DNA of 64,000 bases from Pseudomonadota bacterium (GCA_023439305.1 JAEXOO010000043.1:141351-205350), one strand, 5' to 3'; shown: positions 16,448 through 24,626, counted from the stretch's first letter. A program made the numbers and translations. The notes: a model not told the origin generated them from the sequence alone.

Positions 16448-17203
16448 TCAAAGCCCGCCTGACACCGTCAACACGGTTCCCGTCACATAGGACGCCTGGC
16501 CCGACAGGAGCCAGGCGACGGCCTGGGCAATTTCCTCGGCCTGGCCGGCACGTTTCAGGGGAATGCGGGCGGCGACTCGTTCGGGTCTGCCGGCCTCTCC
16601 GGCGCGAGCGTGGATGCTCGTATGCACGGTGCCCGGCGCCACGACGTTCACATGAATGTTCTCGGTCGCCAGCTCCTTGGCCAGTCCCACGCTGAATGAT
16701 TCCAGCCCGCCTTTGCTGGCGGCGTAAGCCACATATTCTTCAGGCGCCCCCAGCCGTGCAGCGATGGAAGATATGTTCACGATGTGCGACCGGTGGGGGC
16801 GTCCGGTCCAGCGCAGCGCGGCCTGCCTGCATAATCGTATGGGGGCCTGCAAATTCACGGCCAGAATGCGCTCCAGATCTCTGTCCGCCAAGGCGGACAG
16901 CCGACCCAGCGGACCGGTAATGCCGGCATTGTTGACCAGGCCGGTGACGTAGCCCATGGCCTGGGCGGCATCAAAAATGCGCTCGGGAGCATCGCCCTGG
17001 GTTACATCCATTTGCAGTGCGCGGCAAGCTGGGCCTGATCGGTTCAGTGTCTCGGCCAGGCGCGGCCCTTCCTGGTCGGCGCTGGCGTGAGTGAACAGGA
17101 CGGGGTGGCCCTGAGCGTGCAGGATCCTGACGATCTCAGCGCCTATTCCTCGGCTGCCGCCGGTAACAATGATGACGGATTCACGCGGTTCAAGCGGGGA
17201 CAC
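16448..17203 (-). CDS. SDR-family NAD(P)-dependent oxidoreductase
   Basis: A 251-residue classical short-chain dehydrogenase/reductase. It shows the cofactor motif TGGSRGIG (residues 15-22), NNAG near residue 91, a catalytic Ser in VNISSIAA, the YAASK catalytic pair, and the late PG motif in VVAPGTVHT. The start is GTG 17203 with AAGGAGC seven bases upstream. The tail VTGTVLTVSGGL is typical of the FabG/glucose-dehydrogenase-like group. Substrate and pathway cannot be named. It is a single gene, convergent with the methyltransferase gene and divergent from a DUF333 lipoprotein gene. Confidence 0.88.
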   Translation of the reverse strand: MSPLEPRESVIIVTGGSRGIGAEIVRILHAQGHPVLFTHASADQEGPRLAETLNRSGPACRALQMDVTQGDAPERIFDAAQAMGYVTGLVNNAGITGPLGRLSALADRDLERILAVNLQAPIRLCRQAALRWTGRPHRSHIVNISSIAARLGAPEEYVAYAASKGGLESFSVGLAKELATENIHVNVVAPGTVHTSIHARAGEAGRPERVAARIPLKRAGQAEEIAQAVAWLLSGQASYVTGTVLTVSGGL

Positions 17204-17332
17204 GGAAAGCTCCTTTCAAGGCGACGGCAATAGCAGCATCGTAACTTGAGGCGGTCTGCCGTAGTGACGAATGGCTTGCGCGCCGGGTGCGGCGCAGTAC
17301 ACTGCAAGACGGAATCTTTGCCGGAGAATGCC

Positions 17333-17572
17333 ATGAAGATGTGGGGAATCGTAGGTTTGTCGTCTATCCTGGCGGCATGCGCAAGCGGCGAGTCTGCGCC
17401 ACCGGTGGTAAGCATGCCCAATCCAGCCTCGGCGTATTGTGTGGAACAGGGCGGCAGCCTGGAAATCGTGACCACGCCGCAAGGGCAGATAGGTATGTGC
17501 ACCCTGCCCGACGGCACGGTGATCGAAGAATGGGAGTTGATGCGACGGGATCATCCTTCCACCCGTTCCTGA
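17333..17572 (+). CDS. DUF333-family small lipoprotein (copy 1)
   Basis: A 79-residue protein with a short signal peptide ending in the lipobox LAAC (Cys15). The mature part shows the DUF333 pattern: MPNPASAYCVEQGGSLEIV, then GQIGMCTLPDGTVIEEWEL and an Arg pair. Relatives are small lipoproteins of unknown role, sometimes annotated as haemolysin-like without experimental backing. The start ATG 17333 follows GGAGAAT; a frame opening at 17246 lacks signal character before this Met. A second copy with the same motif lies at 22186-22428. Confidence 0.85.
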   Translation: MKMWGIVGLSSILAACASGESAPPVVSMPNPASAYCVEQGGSLEIVTTPQGQIGMCTLPDGTVIEEWELMRRDHPSTRS

Positions 17573-17620
17573 TACTACCTTGCTTCAGTCGTAGCGAAAT
17601 ACCCTTCCAAGGAGGCCAGC

Positions 17621-18952
17621 GTGGCGATGTATTCAAAGTACAGACAGGGATTGGCAGCCGGCGCGTTGGCCATCAGCAGCCTGAGCGCATCGGCGGCCCC
17701 GGCATTTGCCGATGCCGGGGCCAGCGATCCGGGCCGTCTGGGTTGGATGAAAGGCTTTCCGCCGCCTGCGGATCGCATCGTTCGCTTTGCCGATGGCAGT
17801 TATTTCCAGTTTCCCGCTTTGCGGTGGACAGTGTCGCATTTTCGGGAGTTGATGCCCACTGTGAATGTCTCGCGCGGACTGGGGGCGCCCGAACCCTTGC
17901 CGCGCGCCGAGCGTACCGGCATTGATGCGCTGACATTCACGCCTCTGGGTGCATCCCAGCCCATGACATGGGCGCAGTCCCTGGAAGCAACGTATACCGA
18001 TGGTATTGTGGTGCTGCATCAGGGGCGCATCGTCTACGAGCGTTATTTCGGCTCGCTGAGCGAGGCTGGACAGCATGCCGCCATGTCGGTCACCAAGTCC
18101 GTCATGGGTATTCTTGGCGCCACTTTGGTGGCCGAAGGCACGCTCGATCCGGACAAAACAGTGGCATTCTACGTGCCCGAGCTGGCGGCGTCTGCGTTTG
18201 GATCGGCAACGCTAAGACAGGTGCTGGACATGACCACAGGGCTGGATTTCAGCGAAGACTATGCCGATCCGAACGCCCAGGTCTGGGCTCATGCTCGTGC
18301 TGGCAGCCCCTTGCCGCCACCTCCGGATTATCAGGGGCCGCGCAGCTATTTCGAATTCCTGCAGACGGTGCAGCCGCAAGGTCAGCATGGGCAGGCTTTC
18401 GGCTACAAGACGGTCAATACGGACGTGCTGGGTTGGGTGATGGCACGGGTAACTGGCATGAATGTGGCCCAGTTGTTGTCCGAGCGCATCTGGAGTCGCC
18501 TGGGCGCTGAGCAGGACGCGTACATGACGGTGGATTCAATAGGTACGCCCTTCGCGGGGGGCGGCCTGAATACGGGCCTGCGAGATCTGGCGCGTTTCGG
18601 AGAGATGCTGCGCAATGACGGCCGCTTCAATGGGAAGCAGATCGTACCGGCCGTCGTGATTCAGGATATTCGCGCAGGGGGCGATCGACAGGTATTCGCC
18701 AAGGCTGACTATCCGCTGCTGAAAGGCTGGAGCTACAGAGACATGTGGTGGATCACGCACAATGCCAACGGCGCTTTCAGCGCACGAGGCGTGCATGGGC
18801 AGCGCATCTATATCGATCCTGCGGCGCACATGGTGATCGTACGTTATGCCTCGCATCCGGTGGCGGGCAATGCCGCCAACGACCCTGTCACATTGCCGGC
18901 TTTCGAAGCGCTGGCCGCCTATTTGGGCAGCACCCGCAGCCCCGGCCCATGA
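17621..18952 (+). CDS. Secreted serine hydrolase of the class C beta-lactamase fold
   Basis: A 443-residue protein with a signal peptide (LAAGALAISSLSASAAPAFA) and the beta-lactamase/penicillin-binding serine hydrolase fold. The catalytic S-x-x-K is SVTK at residues 156-159. The second motif region is GYKTVNTDVLGW with its conserved Tyr and Asn, and the late motif is GVHGQRIYIDP. This pattern resembles 6-aminohexanoate-dimer hydrolase and EstB-type esterases more than true AmpC enzymes, so an amidase or esterase in the periplasm is likelier than beta-lactam resistance. The start is GTG 17621 or ATG 17627; GGAGG lies five bases before the GTG. Its end is three bases from the tail of a decayed SulP gene on the other strand. 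Confidence 0.87.
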   Translation: MAMYSKYRQGLAAGALAISSLSASAAPAFADAGASDPGRLGWMKGFPPPADRIVRFADGSYFQFPALRWTVSHFRELMPTVNVSRGLGAPEPLPRAERTGIDALTFTPLGASQPMTWAQSLEATYTDGIVVLHQGRIVYERYFGSLSEAGQHAAMSVTKSVMGILGATLVAEGTLDPDKTVAFYVPELAASAFGSATLRQVLDMTTGLDFSEDYADPNAQVWAHARAGSPLPPPPDYQGPRSYFEFLQTVQPQGQHGQAFGYKTVNTDVLGWVMARVTGMNVAQLLSERIWSRLGAEQDAYMTVDSIGTPFAGGGLNTGLRDLARFGEMLRNDGRFNGKQIVPAVVIQDIRAGGDRQVFAKADYPLLKGWSYRDMWWITHNANGAFSARGVHGQRIYIDPAAHMVIVRYASHPVAGNAANDPVTLPAFEALAAYLGSTRSPGP

Positions 18953-18955
18953 TGC

Positions 18956-19430
18956 TCAAGCGTGCGACGCCAGCAAGACCGCTGGATTGTGCGAGAGCCG
19001 CTCGATCAGTTGGCGGCTTTTGTCATTCAGTCCGCGCAGATGCATTTGACGGCCATGGCACTGACATTTTTCCATCACTTTGTGCAGGCTCTTCACGGCG
19101 GTGATATCCCGGACATGGCAGCGTGTCAGGCAATTGCCCCCTATCGCCGACCGTATGCACGTCGATCTGAAACCATTGACTGATCACTGTCAGGACAACA
19201 ATGGCCACCAATGGAGAAGGCATGGCTTTGCTGATTCGGGACAGCAGGTAGATGATGGTCAGGGCGTTGACGAAGCCTGTCACCACCGATCGGGAAACAA
19301 AGCGCTTACGATCACCAGCGCCATGGCCCCGGCAGCAGCGGAGATCCTGTCGGGCTGCCGAACCGGATCGCCAGGCGCAGTCCCGGATACAAGGCGGGCA
19401 CGCATTGTTACAGCACGCTGCCATGCTTCT
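18956..19430 (-). pseudogene. Decayed SulP-family anion transporter with internal deletions and frameshifts
   Basis: Pieces of a SulP permease can be read on the minus strand in different phases. From the 5' side they are AAAGAMALVIVSALF (about 19300-19345), then GFVNALTI fused to IYLLSRISKAMPSPLVAIVV and IDVHTVGDRGQLPDTLP (about 19125-19290). In another phase there follows a STAS-domain end, VRDITAVKSLHKVMEK to LIERLSHNPAVLLASHA, with its stop at 18956-18958. An intact SulP protein has about 500 residues; here most of the membrane domain between LPDTLP and the STAS part is gone, and the phase changes at that joint. No start or continuous frame remains. The 5' boundary near 19430 is approximate. 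Confidence 0.75.
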
Positions 19431-19462
19431 GGCAGAATCCGGCTCACGCAAGGAGAGCGCTC

Positions 19463-19615
19463 ATGATCAAAAAATGGCTTGCTGTTTGTCTGTTGCTGGG
19501 CCTGGGGGCCTGTGCTGTATATACCCCGCATGGCTCGGTGGTCGTGGATCCGGATCGGCCCCATGGAAAGGGCACGTTCTGTCCTCCCGGGCAGGCGAAG
19601 AAAGGAAATTGCTGA
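19463..19615 (+). CDS. Very small lipoprotein, 50 residues
   Basis: ATG 19463 begins a 50-residue frame with a clear lipoprotein signal: MIKKWLAVCLLLGLGAC, lipobox LGAC at Cys17. The mature peptide of 34 residues is basic, rich in Pro and Gly, and has two Cys near its end (FCPPG and KKGNC). AAGGAG lies seven bases before the start and an intrinsic terminator follows directly, so a short one-gene transcript is likely. The role is unknown; small envelope lipoproteins of this type are often missed by gene finders. Confidence 0.7.
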   Translation: MIKKWLAVCLLLGLGACAVYTPHGSVVVDPDRPHGKGTFCPPGQAKKGNC

Positions 19616-19616
19616 A

Positions 19617-19650
19617 ATAAAAAACCTGTCGCAAGACAGGTTTTTTTATT
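19617..19650. terminator. Intrinsic terminator after the 50-residue lipoprotein
   Basis: A stem of AAAAACCTGTC and GACAGGTTTTT with a GCAA loop is followed by a run of T. The matching A-rich left side means it could also terminate transcription arriving from the minus-strand gene at 19686-19979. Confidence 0.85.
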
Positions 19651-19685
19651 TGGGTATGGTCTGGCCGACGGCCGAACCCCAGGGA

Positions 19686-19979
19686 TCAGCGCTCGATACG
19701 TACTTCGAAGTAAGCTTCGGATTCGCCCAGGTCACGAAAACCATCCGTCATGGCGCGGGTGGCGGCCGCGATCCACTGCTTGGCCAGCACGATGTCGTCT
19801 GGGGAGAGCTCGGTTTCGGCCGTTTCTTCGGCCATCTGCCATGCGCGGTACGCCTGCACAACGGCTTCGGGGCCGCGCATGGCTTTTTCCAGCGTGCGCC
19901 GGAAGCGTTCTTCGGCATCGCGCCGTGCGCGTTCGGTGATGTCGGACGGGGCATCGTGCAAAGTAATACTGTAGAACAT
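19686..19979 (-). CDS. Small cytosolic protein of unknown function
   Basis: A 97-residue soluble, probably helical protein (MFYSITLHDAP, then a helix rich in Arg and Glu, ending AYFEVRIER). The start ATG 19979 has AGGA about eight bases upstream; the open frame continues to 20315 but that extension has poor coding character. I do not recognise a family. It is divergent from the PfkB-type kinase gene across a 208-base gap and shares a terminator region with the small lipoprotein gene. Confidence 0.65.
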   Translation of the reverse strand: MFYSITLHDAPSDITERARRDAEERFRRTLEKAMRGPEAVVQAYRAWQMAEETAETELSPDDIVLAKQWIAAATRAMTDGFRDLGESEAYFEVRIER

Positions 19980-20187
19980 GTCAAAATCCTGTTTTGCTGT
20001 ATGAATAAACAGTAATTTAGCACGGTGTTTATTCACAGGCGAGAATTTTCTGCATGGCGGGCAATCGGCGCTCGCTGGGTTGCGGGTACGCAGGGTCGGC
20101 CGCCCTTTAACGGCTGTGTCTGTTGCCAGGTGGGGGGTATACTTTCTGACCATTAGCGTTCGGGCTTTCTGACTTCTGGGGTGCGCT

Positions 20188-21120
20188 GTGCAGGTAGTGG
20201 CTTTGGGCAGTATTACGGTCGATATCGTGGTCTCCGGCATGCCGGCGGAACTCGCGCGCGGCGATAAGCAGGAAGTATCCTCCATCGAGCTGTATCCAGG
20301 CGGCGGCGCCGTCAACGCGACAGCAGGATTCCGAGACCAGGGCGTGCAGGTTCGGCTGCTGGGATCTGTCGGCCAGGATGCGTTGGGCGAGCGCTTGCGT
20401 CTTCACTTGAGCGGCTTGGGTGTGGATACGTCCGCGGTGCGTACCTGCGCGGGCGAACAGACAGGCAAGGCTGTGGTGCTGGTGGGGCCGTCAGGCAGCG
20501 CGTCCGTACTGGCCCGTCGGGGCGCCAACAGCGCTTTGCGGGTCAGTACGCAGGATCTGCTGGCCGACTTGCTGTACGCAGCGCCGCTGGCGGCACCGGC
20601 CATGGATAGTCTGGCCCAGGCCCTTGTGCAGTCCCATCGACGTCCTGCTTGCCTCATGATCAATCCCAGCGTGGCCAGTGTGCAGCGTCGGGATGAAGCT
20701 TTCAGGCAGGTCTGCACTCGAGCCGATATGCTGGGTTTGAATGCGGTGGAGGCCCAGATGCTGGCTGGCGTCGCCCCGGCCGACATACAGGCCGACCTGG
20801 ATATCGTGCAGGCAGGCGAATTGGCGCAACGTCTTCAGTGCCATCCAGGGCAGGGCGTGTTGATCACCTTGGGGGTTCAAGGCGCGGTGCTGGCGCTGGG
20901 CGGGCAGCGGTATTTCGAGCCATCGCGGCAGGTGGCTGTCCGTTCTACTGTGGGGGCGGGGGATGCTTTCAATTCCCGTTTTGCCCTGGCGTGGTGTCAG
21001 CGGCGCGATCCTGTCCATGCTCTGCGGCAGGCGACGCAAGCCGCGGCGGATGTCCTGGGGCAGTGGGCCGGCAATTTCTTTCCACCTCTTTGGCAAGAGG
21101 GGCTGCACGGGCTGGTGTGA
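20188..21120 (+). CDS. PfkB/ribokinase-family carbohydrate kinase
   Basis: A 310-residue cytosolic sugar or nucleoside kinase. The N-terminal PfkB signature is ELYPGGGAVNATAGFRDQG (about residues 35-53) with the preceding GSITVDIVV strand; the C-terminal signature is VGAGDAFNSRFALAW with the catalytic Asp of GAGD. The residue usually seen as Asp or Thr just before this motif is Ser-Thr here (VRSTVGAGD), a mild variation. It starts at GTG 20188 without a strong ribosome binding site. The substrate could be ribose, adenosine, pseudouridine or another sugar. It stands alone. Confidence 0.85.
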   Translation: MQVVALGSITVDIVVSGMPAELARGDKQEVSSIELYPGGGAVNATAGFRDQGVQVRLLGSVGQDALGERLRLHLSGLGVDTSAVRTCAGEQTGKAVVLVGPSGSASVLARRGANSALRVSTQDLLADLLYAAPLAAPAMDSLAQALVQSHRRPACLMINPSVASVQRRDEAFRQVCTRADMLGLNAVEAQMLAGVAPADIQADLDIVQAGELAQRLQCHPGQGVLITLGVQGAVLALGGQRYFEPSRQVAVRSTVGAGDAFNSRFALAWCQRRDPVHALRQATQAAADVLGQWAGNFFPPLWQEGLHGLV

Positions 21121-21148
21121 CGGTCCGGCATTTCTGATAGGGCACTTC

Positions 21149-21319
21149 ATGGCGCATATCGTGATTGTTATCGGCCTGAACATCGTGATTTCGGGCATTC
21201 TGGGTGTCACGCTGTATTACACCCGCCGGGCAAGCTGGGTGCGGGATACAGCGCTATTGATGATCACGCCCCTGGCGGTGCCGCTAGTCTATGGCTTGCG
21301 GGTGTGGCTGGGGGGCTAA
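21149..21319 (+). CDS. Small two-segment membrane protein
   Basis: A 56-residue frame from ATG 21149: MAHIVIVIGLNIVISGILG forms one membrane segment, YYTRRASWVRD a basic loop, and LLMITPLAVPLVYGLRVWL a second segment. It lies 28 bases after the kinase gene on the same strand and overlaps the end of a minus-strand gene by four bases. The ribosome binding site is weak. No family is recognised, but the clean two-helix hairpin argues for a real gene. Confidence 0.5.
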   Translation: MAHIVIVIGLNIVISGILGVTLYYTRRASWVRDTALLMITPLAVPLVYGLRVWLGG

Positions 21320-21597
21320 ACCACCCCGCTGTGATTTTGCCCGCGTGAGCGTCGCATGATGTATTGCTGGATTTCGATCCGAACCTGCTCCACCGGGATG
21401 CTCTGGCTGCGGTAAGCCATCCAGCGCCAGTGGTCCCCTTGCGGCGTGCGCAACTCGACATGTGTCAACACGTATTCATTGTCGTGCTCCAGTCCGTGCA
21501 GGCTGGCGGGCAGGGGCGAACTGGGGCTCCAGGATGGATAGATGGCCACGCCTGCCAAGCTGCCACCTATGTAAAAACGGTAAAGCTCGTTGGGCAT
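21316..21597 (-). CDS. Small hypothetical protein
   Basis: A 93-residue soluble protein starting at ATG 21597 (MPNELYRFYIGGSLAGVAIY) and ending in a basic region (YIMRRSRGQNHSG). The frame continues upstream to 21651 and another Met lies four residues before. Its phrases, such as YVLTHVELRTPQGDHWRWMAY, suggest a compact beta-strand protein. No family is recognised. It is convergent with the two-segment membrane protein gene. Confidence 0.55.
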   Translation of the reverse strand: MPNELYRFYIGGSLAGVAIYPSWSPSSPLPASLHGLEHDNEYVLTHVELRTPQGDHWRWMAYRSQSIPVEQVRIEIQQYIMRRSRGQNHSGVV

Positions 21598-21874
21598 GGT
21601 GGGTCTCATTAGAAAAACGGGGATCAAGCACGGTAATTTGGCGCCGTTCAACTTTATTTAACGTTATTCGTGATGCCCGAGCATCAGCCGATTGGCGAGA
21701 GGCAGGCTAGGCTGGGTGACCCAGAATCGCCGCTGGATGGGGCGTGCTTCGATGTGTCCTGAAACGATGCTCGAGGTGTGTCTGTTCTTGACAATCATTG
21801 ACTTCATGTTCGCGGCCGGCATCGCTACTATGGTTTCCCGCCTTGCTGTTTATTGTGTTTGCCGGAGTGCCATT

Positions 21875-21982
21875 ATGTTCAACGCCTTGTATTTGATTGA
21901 TTACGTGCCTGTGGCATTGATGCTGGCGGGCGCAGGCATACTGAGCTTCATCCTGGCCGCTTTCTGGTTTTCCCGTCGCTGA
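21875..21982 (+). CDS. Possible 35-residue single-pass membrane peptide
   Basis: ATG 21875 opens a frame of 35 residues, MFNALYLIDYVPVALM to FILAAFWFSRR, with one strong membrane segment and a positively charged end. GGAG lies about eight bases upstream. The frame is open much further upstream, but that part does not look coding. Such peptides can assist membrane complexes; no partner can be named. A small hairpin (CTTCTAC and GTAGAAG, 21996-22016) follows. Tentative. Confidence 0.35.
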   Translation: MFNALYLIDYVPVALMLAGAGILSFILAAFWFSRR

Positions 21983-22185
21983 TCTGTTGCTTTTTCTTCT
22001 ACTTTGTACGTAGAAGCATCAAGCGCCGAACAAGTGTAGTAAGCTGTTTTTCACGATCACGTCCGTGCCGAGGGGCTTGGATAGGATTGTCCGTCCGTTA
22101 AACGCGGGTTCCTTAGACTTCCAGTTTCCTTTGCCATGCCGTTGCGCGGCTGGCGGGAACTCAGGGTCAATCAGGAAGGGAAATC

Positions 22186-22428
22186 ATGTTTTACCGCTTG
22201 TTTTCGGTGTGTGCGGGTTCTCTGGTCCTGTCGGCGTGCGCGTCGTCGGGGTCAGGGGCCAAGCCTGTGGCACAGGCCAATCCGGCCTCCGCTTTTTGCC
22301 AGCGCATGGGCGGGCAGACGTTGCAGCATCAAGGTCCTCGTGGGGACTACGGCACTTGCCGCATGCAGGACGGATCCGAGTCCGAAGAGTGGGCTTTCTA
22401 CCGCAACTGGTTTCCGCGCCGCGACTGA
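22186..22428 (+). CDS. DUF333-family small lipoprotein (copy 2)
   Basis: An 80-residue lipoprotein with signal peptide MFYRLFSVCAGSLVLSAC (Cys18 in LSAC). The mature part shows the DUF333 pattern: ANPASAFCQRMGGQ, then GDYGTCRMQDGSESEEW. It is a paralogue of the gene at 17333-17572: the NPASA.C..GG and G.C...DG...EEW positions agree. AAGGGAAA precedes the ATG. It lies about 100 bases before the thrS leader peptide on the same strand. The function of the family is unknown. Confidence 0.85.
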   Translation: MFYRLFSVCAGSLVLSACASSGSGAKPVAQANPASAFCQRMGGQTLQHQGPRGDYGTCRMQDGSESEEWAFYRNWFPRRD

Positions 22429-22528
22429 GCATGATCGTATTGTGGTTTTTGTGGCTATTTTTGCCGCGCCCCTTGGCGAAGGTGATAAACTTAAGCAATC
22501 AAAAGTGTTATTTGGGAAGCCCAATCTT

Positions 22529-22564
22529 ATGAAAACCACGCGAACTACCCGTCGGCAAGTCTAG
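22529..22564 (+). CDS. thrS leader peptide with four Thr codons
   Basis: ATG 22529 to TAG 22564 encodes MKTTRTTRRQV. Four of eleven codons are Thr, and all lie in the first seven (ACC, ACG, ACT, ACC). GGGAAG about nine bases upstream can serve as ribosome binding site. The peptide ends four bases before the antiterminator arm of the downstream attenuator, the geometry expected of an amino-acid-specific leader. It lies 94 bases ahead of thrS, whose product charges tRNA-Thr, so codon content and target gene agree. Confidence 0.75.
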   Translation: MKTTRTTRRQV

Positions 22565-22610
22565 CCGTGGCCGCGTAGCGTTTCGTTTGCTTTCCAAGAA
22601 CGTTCAATTC

Positions 22611-22642
22611 AAAAGCGCGGCCTTTTCAAGGCCGCGCTTTTT
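22611..22642 (+). terminator. Intrinsic terminator of the thrS attenuator
   Basis: AAAAGCGCGGCCTT (22611-22624), loop TTC, then AAGGCCGCGCTTTT: a perfect 14-base stem ending in T's, 15 bases before the thrS ATG. Its left arm also pairs with the upstream GGCCGCG, which makes it conditional. Confidence 0.9.
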
Positions 22643-22657
22643 ATTTCAGGAAGTGTT

Positions 22658-24580
22658 ATGGTCCGAATCACACTGCCCGACGGCTCTCAGCGCGAGTTCC
22701 CGGGTCCGGTTTCCGTCAGCGATGTGGCGCACTCCATCGGTACAGGCCTGGGGCGCGCCGCTCTAGCTGGCCGGGTGGGTGCGCCCGGCACCGAGTCGCG
22801 CCTGGTGGACACTTCCTATGTGATCGACCACGACAGCAATCTGGCCATCATTACGGCCAAGGACGCGGACGGCCTCGACCTGATCCGTCACTCCACCGCT
22901 CACTTGCTGGCCTATGCGGTCAAGAGTCTGTTTCCCGATGCTCAGGTCACCATAGGCCCGGTCATCGACAACGGCTTTTACTACGATTTTTCGTACAAGC
23001 GTGCTTTTACGCCGGAAGACCTCGAGGCCATTGAAAAGAAAATGGCCGAATTGGCCAAGAAAGACGAAATTGTCACTCGCGAAGAATGGCTGCGGGACGA
23101 CGCCGTCGAGTTTTTCAAGAGCATTGGAGAGGATTACAAGGCCGAGATCATTGCCTCCATCCCATCCAACGAGCCCATCAGCCTGTACCGGGAAGGCGAT
23201 TTCATCGACCTGTGCCGCGGCCCTCACGTGCCGTCGACCGGCAAGCTCAAGGTATTCAAGCTGATGAAGGTCGCCGGGGCCTATTGGCGCGGCGACAGCA
23301 ATAACGAGATGCTGCAGCGCATCTACGGCACCGCCTGGGCCACCAAGGAAGATCAGCAGGCCTACCTGACCATGCTGGAAGAGGCCGAACGACGCGACCA
23401 TCGCAAGCTGGGCCGCGAGCTGGATCTGTTCCACTTCCAGGAAGAAGCGCCTGGTTTGATTTTCTGGCATCCCAAAGGCTGGGTGGTCTGGCAGCAGGTT
23501 GAGCAGTACATGCGCAAGGTCTACCAGGACAACGGCTATCAAGAAGTCAAGGCGCCGCAGATTCTGGACCTGTCGCTGTGGAAAAAGACGGGCCACTGGG
23601 ACAACTACGCCGAAAACATGTTCACGACCGAGTCCGAGAACCGAGTTTACGGGCTCAAGCCCATGAACTGCCCGGGGCATGTGCAGATCTTCAACTCAGG
23701 CCTGCATTCGTACCGCGAACTGCCCATCCGTTACGGCGAATTCGGCCAATGCCACCGCAACGAACCCTCGGGCTCGCTGCACGGCATGATGCGCGTACGC
23801 GGCTTTACACAGGATGATGGCCACGTTTTCTGTACGGAAGATCAGTTGCAGGACGAATGCGCGGCATTCACGGCCCTGCTGCAGAATGTCTATGCTGATT
23901 TCGGCTTTACCGAAATCCTGTATAAAGTTGCGACCCGTCCTGAAAAGCGAATCGGCGACGACGAAGTCTGGGACAAAGCTGAACAGGCCTTGATCGAAAG
24001 CCTGCGCCGCACGGGTTGCGAATTCGAGATTTCCGAAGGCGAGGGCGCTTTCTATGGTCCCAAGATCGAATACACCCTGAAAGACGCCATCGGCCGCCAC
24101 TGGCAGTGCGGCACCATTCAGGTAGACTTCTCCATGCCAGCCCGTCTGGGCGCGGAGTATGTGGACGCGCAGGATCAGCGCCGCGTGCCGGTCATGCTGC
24201 ACCGAGCCATCCTGGGATCGTTCGAGCGCTTCATCGGTATGCTCATAGAAAACCATGCGGGCGCACTTCCGGCCTGGCTGGCTCCCGAGCACGCCGTGGT
24301 CTGCTGCATTTCCGAAGGATCGGCCGATTATGCCCGCGAAGTGGCCCAGGAATTGAAGAAACAAGGTCTGCGAGTATCTTCCGATTTGCGTGGTGAAAAA
24401 ATCACTCGTAAAATCCGTGAGCATAGTATGCAGAAAGTGCCCTATATTCTGGTCGTGGGCGAAAAAGAACGCGAGAATGCCGCCGTTGCCGTGCGTGCGC
24501 GGGGCGGTGTGGATCTGGGCGTCATGCCCCTGGCTGATTTTTCCGCACGACTGAAGCAAGAGATCGACAGCCGTCAGTAA
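22658..24580 (+). CDS. thrS: Threonine-tRNA ligase
   Basis: A 640-residue cytosolic class II aminoacyl-tRNA synthetase that charges tRNA-Thr. Domains in order are the TGS domain (about 1-62), the editing domain with the HxxxH-type motif HSTAHLLA, the catalytic core (about 240-535) and the anticodon-binding domain (about 540-635). The zinc ligands that select Thr fall in MNCPGHVQIF, SLHGMMRVRGF and the later HRAILGSFERF. Length and order match E. coli ThrRS (642 residues). It starts at ATG 22658 after AGGAAG. It follows a Thr-leader attenuator and is 46 bases ahead of infC. Confidence 0.98.
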   Translation: MVRITLPDGSQREFPGPVSVSDVAHSIGTGLGRAALAGRVGAPGTESRLVDTSYVIDHDSNLAIITAKDADGLDLIRHSTAHLLAYAVKSLFPDAQVTIGPVIDNGFYYDFSYKRAFTPEDLEAIEKKMAELAKKDEIVTREEWLRDDAVEFFKSIGEDYKAEIIASIPSNEPISLYREGDFIDLCRGPHVPSTGKLKVFKLMKVAGAYWRGDSNNEMLQRIYGTAWATKEDQQAYLTMLEEAERRDHRKLGRELDLFHFQEEAPGLIFWHPKGWVVWQQVEQYMRKVYQDNGYQEVKAPQILDLSLWKKTGHWDNYAENMFTTESENRVYGLKPMNCPGHVQIFNSGLHSYRELPIRYGEFGQCHRNEPSGSLHGMMRVRGFTQDDGHVFCTEDQLQDECAAFTALLQNVYADFGFTEILYKVATRPEKRIGDDEVWDKAEQALIESLRRTGCEFEISEGEGAFYGPKIEYTLKDAIGRHWQCGTIQVDFSMPARLGAEYVDAQDQRRVPVMLHRAILGSFERFIGMLIENHAGALPAWLAPEHAVVCCISEGSADYAREVAQELKKQGLRVSSDLRGEKITRKIREHSMQKVPYILVVGEKERENAAVAVRARGGVDLGVMPLADFSARLKQEIDSRQ

Positions 24581-24626
24581 ATAACTGGACGGGTCGTGTT
24601 TTTATAAATTTTTAGGAGTTTTCGAC

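Larger units (their letters stand above)
22483..22642 (+). promoter_or_regulatory. thrS promoter, leader and transcription attenuator
   Basis: TG-A-TAAACT at 22483-22491 resembles an extended -10 element, with TTGCCG at 22461-22466 as a possible -35. The leader holds an 11-residue peptide rich in Thr (22529-22564). Two mutually exclusive RNA hairpins follow. In the antiterminator, GGCCGCG at 22569-22575 pairs with CGCGGCC at 22616-22622. In the terminator, 22611-22624 pairs with 22628-22641. A ribosome that reaches the peptide stop at 22562-22564 would cover 22569-22575 and let the terminator form. A ribosome waiting at the Thr codons would leave that arm free for the antiterminator, so low charged tRNA-Thr should raise thrS transcription. 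Confidence 0.75.

Noticed and set aside
17621..18952. Beta-lactam resistance gene (AmpC)
   Set aside because: The SxxK fold is shared, but the GYKTVNTD and HGQRIY motifs fit esterase/amidase relatives better than AmpC, which has Y-x-N and K-T-G motifs.
21996..22016. Hairpin CTTCTAC/GTAGAAG as a terminator
   Set aside because: No T run follows on either strand, so it is not called a terminator.
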